Shown here in pieces: positions 5,174 to 8,069 of a DNA stretch of 8,069 nt (its first letter is position 1; each line of letters begins with the position of its first letter). Both the position numbers and the translations under genes were made by a program. The DNA lies in contig DCSM01000186.1 of the NCBI GenBank assembly GCA_002325605.1, forward strand, positions 35,457 through 43,525. Reading direction: 5' to 3'. The notes beneath the pieces were generated by a model. It was not told the origin of the DNA. It did no database searches and saw nothing but the letters and a program-made list of their open reading frames with translations. Source of the DNA: Chloroflexaceae bacterium UBA1466 (GTDB lineage Bacteria; Chloroflexota; Chloroflexia; Chloroflexales; Chloroflexaceae).

Positions 5174-7127
5174 GGTCGTTCTCGAAAAGATTCTCAGTCA
5201 AGCGCGTGAGCGCTGCCAGGCCACGAATTTCGTGGGGAAAACGGAGAACAGGCACTGGGCTGAGGGCCCTTTGGGCAAAAGTCTTCCATTGTTGTTGTTG
5301 CGCTCCCTGAATGGTTCTACAAAAAGCACAATTGGAAGGAGGTAGCAGCATATTGATGATCATCCACCGACAAGCAACACCTAGCGTGGCAAGTTGTTGG
5401 TGAAGTCGTTGCGTTTCCAACAGAGCCAAGCTCTCAGGGAGCGTCACGAGAATAAATTGACAAAGGTCAGAATTGGTCAAAAGTTGGGAAATTTGGCGCA
5501 ACTGTTTCGCTTTAACCCGCAACATTTCAGCACTGGGCGGCAATTCGACTACGCCCTGATATTTCAGAAGGAGCTTAAAGAAGGTGGTAAACCACTGGCG
5601 CACAAGTTTAGGGGTTTCTAAAAAGCGTAAAGCGTGGCCTGTAGGGGCTAAATCCAGTAAATAAGTCTCAAAACGTGCTTCAGCCATAAAATCCGTGATT
5701 TTCAGGAGAGCTAAAACCTCATCAAGCCCTGGAGGTGTGAGGTAAATAAGCTCTTCCATCACTTGTCGATCAAATGGCACATCAAAATTCTGCTGCGTTA
5801 AAGCCGAAAACAGGTCTTGCATATCGGTTGCGTAGGTTTGCTGGAGTTCCTTAAAGAGTTCTGAAGCATTCATTTCCAACGCAAAGAGACCTGGGACAGC
5901 GTCAATTGCAGTTATTTGATTCCCAATCGGCTGGGCAAAACTATCGGCCAAAGAATGGGCTGGGTCGGTGGAAAAGAGCAAAATTTTCGCGGCGGGATTT
6001 TGGCGAGCAAGTTGGATCCCTGTGGCTGCCGCCATCGTGGTTTTACCAACTCCGCCTTTTCCGCCAAAAAGAATCAGCTTTAACTTAGAGAGATCTGAGA
6101 TTTTGTTGGTTTCTAATTTGTCTTGCGAAGTTTTCTGGGCAAATTTTTCTACTTTAGGCTCAGGGGCTTGAGCTTCAGTTTCCAATATAGCTTGTAAATA
6201 AGTTTTTAGCGCGGCTTGACCTTGAATTTCGCTCGAAAAAAGAGGAATTGTTCGGATTTCATAAGCTGAAAAACGAGCTTTGATTTCCAGAAGATGCTTT
6301 TTCTGCTCCTGAGACCGTTCTTCACAATAGGGACATGCACTTTCTGCAAGCATCCGATTGACAAAAATCGTTTGAACAGCGATCTGCCAAGTGCCAAGTT
6401 GTTGCACTAAGCGCTCCGTCTCAGCGATGCTCATCGCTTCAGGCAGCATTACGGGCACAAACTCCGTAGCCTCTTTATCAGTAAGGAGCTTGTGCAGTAA
6501 TTGCAAATTAGTTGTCCATTGAGTCAGAAAAGCATCGGTTTCGTCAGGGCGATAAGGTCTAAAGACCGAAATCATATAGCGATGCTTGGCTAACATGAGG
6601 TCAAGCACTCTTAGCCAATCGGCCAGCAAAGCAGGTAAAGCTAAAAGACGTAAAGTGTGGCCCGTTGGGGCCGTATCAATAATCACTAAACGATAGCGTT
6701 GCTCCTGGACGAGCAAGGCGATCTCAATGATAGCGATCAATTCATCTAAGCCAGGGAGCGAAAGATCAAAGAATTTGTCAATATCTTCCTGATCAAAATA
6801 AGTTCCCCGATCCGCAATCGTTCTTAAAAGCGCCCCTTCTTTTAGTTTGAAGGTTTCTAAACGGGCCGCAGCATCAATTTCGCGGGCAAAGAGGTTTTCA
6901 GTGCCGTCAATTAAAGTAATTAGATCGCCAATGGGTTGGGCAAAACTATCGCCCAGGGAATGGGCGGGGTCGGTAGAAACGATGAGAATAGGCAGGGGAG
7001 CGGCTTTGGCAGCCCAACCTAGCGCGGTAGCGGCGGCGGTGGTGGTTTTGCCCACCCCGCCTTTGCCCCCAAAAAGGAGCAGTTTTTGCGCTGCGTTATT
7101 GAAAAATCGTGGTGCGCCCGCCGCCAT
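5166..7127 (-). CDS. Tandem ArsA/Get3-family ATPase in the gas vesicle operon
   Basis: This 653-residue protein consists of two homologous ATPase halves (about 14-315 and 349-653) joined by a charged linker. Each half has the deviant Walker A GKGGVGKTT (21-29 and 356-364), switch I STDPAHS (51-57 and 386-392) and a switch II motif (DTAPTGH 151-157; DLAPTGH 492-498). Each half also has a CxxC pair, C265-C268 and C600-C603, in the place where Get3/TRC40 homodimers coordinate zinc. The architecture (two fused halves) is that of bacterial ArsA, but the CxxC pairs are Get3-like. No arsenic genes (arsR, arsB, arsC) are nearby. The position, 2 nt after the J-domain GvpF/L gene and overlapping the next GvpF/L by 8 nt, points to a role in gas vesicle assembly, perhaps as a chaperone for hydrophobic Gvp proteins. 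The ribosome binding site AAAAGG is well placed for ATG 7127. The family is certain; the substrate is inferred. Confidence 0.92.
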   Translation of the reverse strand: MAAGAPRFFNNAAQKLLLFGGKGGVGKTTTAAATALGWAAKAAPLPILIVSTDPAHSLGDSFAQPIGDLITLIDGTENLFAREIDAAARLETFKLKEGALLRTIADRGTYFDQEDIDKFFDLSLPGLDELIAIIEIALLVQEQRYRLVIIDTAPTGHTLRLLALPALLADWLRVLDLMLAKHRYMISVFRPYRPDETDAFLTQWTTNLQLLHKLLTDKEATEFVPVMLPEAMSIAETERLVQQLGTWQIAVQTIFVNRMLAESACPYCEERSQEQKKHLLEIKARFSAYEIRTIPLFSSEIQGQAALKTYLQAILETEAQAPEPKVEKFAQKTSQDKLETNKISDLSKLKLILFGGKGGVGKTTMAAATGIQLARQNPAAKILLFSTDPAHSLADSFAQPIGNQITAIDAVPGLFALEMNASELFKELQQTYATDMQDLFSALTQQNFDVPFDRQVMEELIYLTPPGLDEVLALLKITDFMAEARFETYLLDLAPTGHALRFLETPKLVRQWFTTFFKLLLKYQGVVELPPSAEMLRVKAKQLRQISQLLTNSDLCQFILVTLPESLALLETQRLHQQLATLGVACRWMIINMLLPPSNCAFCRTIQGAQQQQWKTFAQRALSPVPVLRFPHEIRGLAALTRLTENLFENDHG

Positions 7128-7129
7128 TT

Positions 7130-8069
7130 TTAGCCTTTTATTTCTTGTCTTCGTACTACAATAAGGAATGTTTGCGCTACCGTAGCCTCACTAAAATCAT
7201 AAACGGGTTGGGCTTCGTTTTTCGCTAAACTCTGGCTTTCGACAAAGAGATTCAGCAACTCAGCGGCCTGGATAACTTCTTGAAGCTGGGCTTGGGCATC
7301 AGGCATTTCGGGGTTTTGGTCGGGGTGCAGCGCGGTCACCAAATGCCGATAAGCCTGTTTAATCTCAAGCGCAGTAGCTTTTTCGCTCAAACCAAGTCGC
7401 AATCTGGCGTTATTAAGCGTTTCAAAAGTAGGAATTTGAATCTCTACGGTAGCAAAACTATAAGGAGGCAAAGGGCCAATACAGCGAAAAATAAACTGAT
7501 TCTCAAATTCTCTATCTAAAGCTACAAGGCGTTCTTCCAATTTCTCCCGACACTCCTGATTGACCAGCAAAGCAACGTTTGCAACCATTGAATCATCCAT
7601 CAATGGATTGCTGATGAGATCTAAAACAACTTCGCGCAAAGAAGAAATCAAGCTGTTTTGCAATTCAGAGCGCCGCCATTCCAAAGCCGCTTTAACCATT
7701 TTGCCTAACGCGATTCGTTCAGCGACGGTTTCCTCTGGAGGTTGCAAAGCTAATTGAGTTTTAAGCTGAACAATTTGCTCTTGATTACCAATTTCTTGCA
7801 GAACTTTAGCGACATCCCAAAGGACAACGATTTCCATTTGCACAGAATCGGTGAATTTCGCAAATTGTTCTTGAAAAAGCGCTTTTCCTTGAGTCAGCAA
7901 ACGTTCAATATGAGCGATTGTAGGCAAAACTGTGCCAAATTTGACGGACAAAAGGACAAATTCGCGTAAAACCACTTCAGTAACACGTTGGTGAATGGCT
8001 AGGGCTTGAATCGCTTCCTGCCGCTCTAAACGCCGATAATCAGTGCGGCTGGCGGGGCTGATTATGGCC
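7130..8069 (-). CDS. GvpF/GvpL-family protein fused to a C-terminal J domain (5' end outside window)
   Basis: The reading frame is open to the window edge, giving 312 visible residues and no true start. Upstream of an internal GTG at 7975 the frame continues with 31 residues (ending QALAIHQRVTEV) that match the GvpF/L helix before the LPVRFGTVF motif, seen here as SVKFGTVLP (visible 41-49). The GvpF/L C-terminal signature is GPLPPYSF (198-205). A J domain follows at about 217-277: LRLGLSEKATALEIKQAYRH, then the catalytic HPD tripeptide (248-250, nt 7319-7327), then helices to LLNLFVESQ. J domains stimulate Hsp70 (DnaK) ATPase, so the fusion would bring DnaK to a gas vesicle assembly protein. 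About 35 residues of unrecognised sequence end the protein. The ATPase gene starts 2 nt downstream. The missing N-terminal part is estimated at several tens of residues. Confidence 0.9.
   Translation of the reverse strand, partial: AIISPASRTDYRRLERQEAIQALAIHQRVTEVVLREFVLLSVKFGTVLPTIAHIERLLTQGKALFQEQFAKFTDSVQMEIVVLWDVAKVLQEIGNQEQIVQLKTQLALQPPEETVAERIALGKMVKAALEWRRSELQNSLISSLREVVLDLISNPLMDDSMVANVALLVNQECREKLEERLVALDREFENQFIFRCIGPLPPYSFATVEIQIPTFETLNNARLRLGLSEKATALEIKQAYRHLVTALHPDQNPEMPDAQAQLQEVIQAAELLNLFVESQSLAKNEAQPVYDFSEATVAQTFLIVVRRQEIKG
7238..7417 (-). other. DnaJ-like J domain coding segment
   Basis: This segment encodes roughly 60 residues with helix II EIKQAYRHLVTALHPD, the invariant HPD loop and a following helix III (AQAQLQEVIQAAELLNLF). 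The usual helix I tyrosines are replaced (NNARLRLGLSEKAT). The QAYRHL sequence resembles the basic helix II face that contacts Hsp70 in DnaJ. It is called a functional J domain because HPD is kept; no zinc-finger or Gly/Phe region of full DnaJ is present. Confidence 0.85.

Noticed and set aside
5040..5345. 101-residue ORF on the + strand
   Set aside because: It is antisense to the junction of the ATPase and long GvpF/L genes, both of which have clear homology.
5166..7127. Arsenic resistance pump ATPase (arsA) as a functional call
   Set aside because: No arsR, arsB, arsC or arsD nearby; the gene is embedded in and coupled to gvp genes, and its CxxC pairs resemble Get3.
7973..7975. GTG 7975 as the real start of the J-domain GvpF/L
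   Set aside because: The frame stays open to the window edge and the upstream residues fit the GvpF/L family, so the gene is truncated by the window.

Overview
This window holds two oppositely oriented gene blocks that converge on a shared hairpin terminator at about 2440-2479. It has no plasmid, phage, insertion-sequence or CRISPR hallmarks, and no RNA genes that I can recognise. The + strand block (about 90-2401) encodes a partner-switching signalling cassette: a GHKL-type anti-sigma-factor-like Ser/Thr kinase (RsbW family), a PP2C/SpoIIE phosphatase carrying an N-terminal cyclic-nucleotide-binding domain, and a small STAS-domain anti-sigma-factor antagonist. The first two genes are 7 bp apart and are preceded by a good sigma70-like promoter and a repeat-rich leader. 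The STAS gene appears to have its own extended -10 promoter, which lies across the stop codon of the phosphatase gene.

The - strand block (8069 down to 2488) is the distal part of a gas-vesicle (gvp) operon. In transcription order it encodes: a GvpF/GvpL-family protein fused to a C-terminal DnaJ domain (5' end beyond the window); a duplicated ArsA/Get3-family ATPase; a long GvpF/L protein with an added helical N-terminus and proline-rich linker; a small GvpA-fold accessory protein of the GvpJ/M/S type; a standard-size GvpF/L; and GvpK. Every junction is a 2-nt gap or an overlap of 1-11 nt, so the genes look like one translationally coupled transcript. The main shell protein GvpA, and GvpN, GvpG and GvpO, are not in the window and may lie upstream, beyond position 8069.

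The most interesting feature is that the gas-vesicle operon contains both a J-domain (Hsp70 co-chaperone) module fused to a gas-vesicle assembly protein and a fused pseudo-dimer of Get3-like ATPases with a zinc-type CxxC motif in each half. In eukaryotes, Hsp70/J-protein and Get3 act in sequence to shield hydrophobic membrane segments. Here an analogous relay could handle the very hydrophobic GvpA before it assembles into the shell. This is inference from domain content and context.

The organism is a bacterium of medium G+C content that makes gas vesicles. The cNMP-PP2C/RsbW/STAS cassette and the style of the gvp genes would suit a filamentous phototrophic or aquatic Chloroflexota member, but nothing in the window fixes the taxonomy and this is a weak guess.
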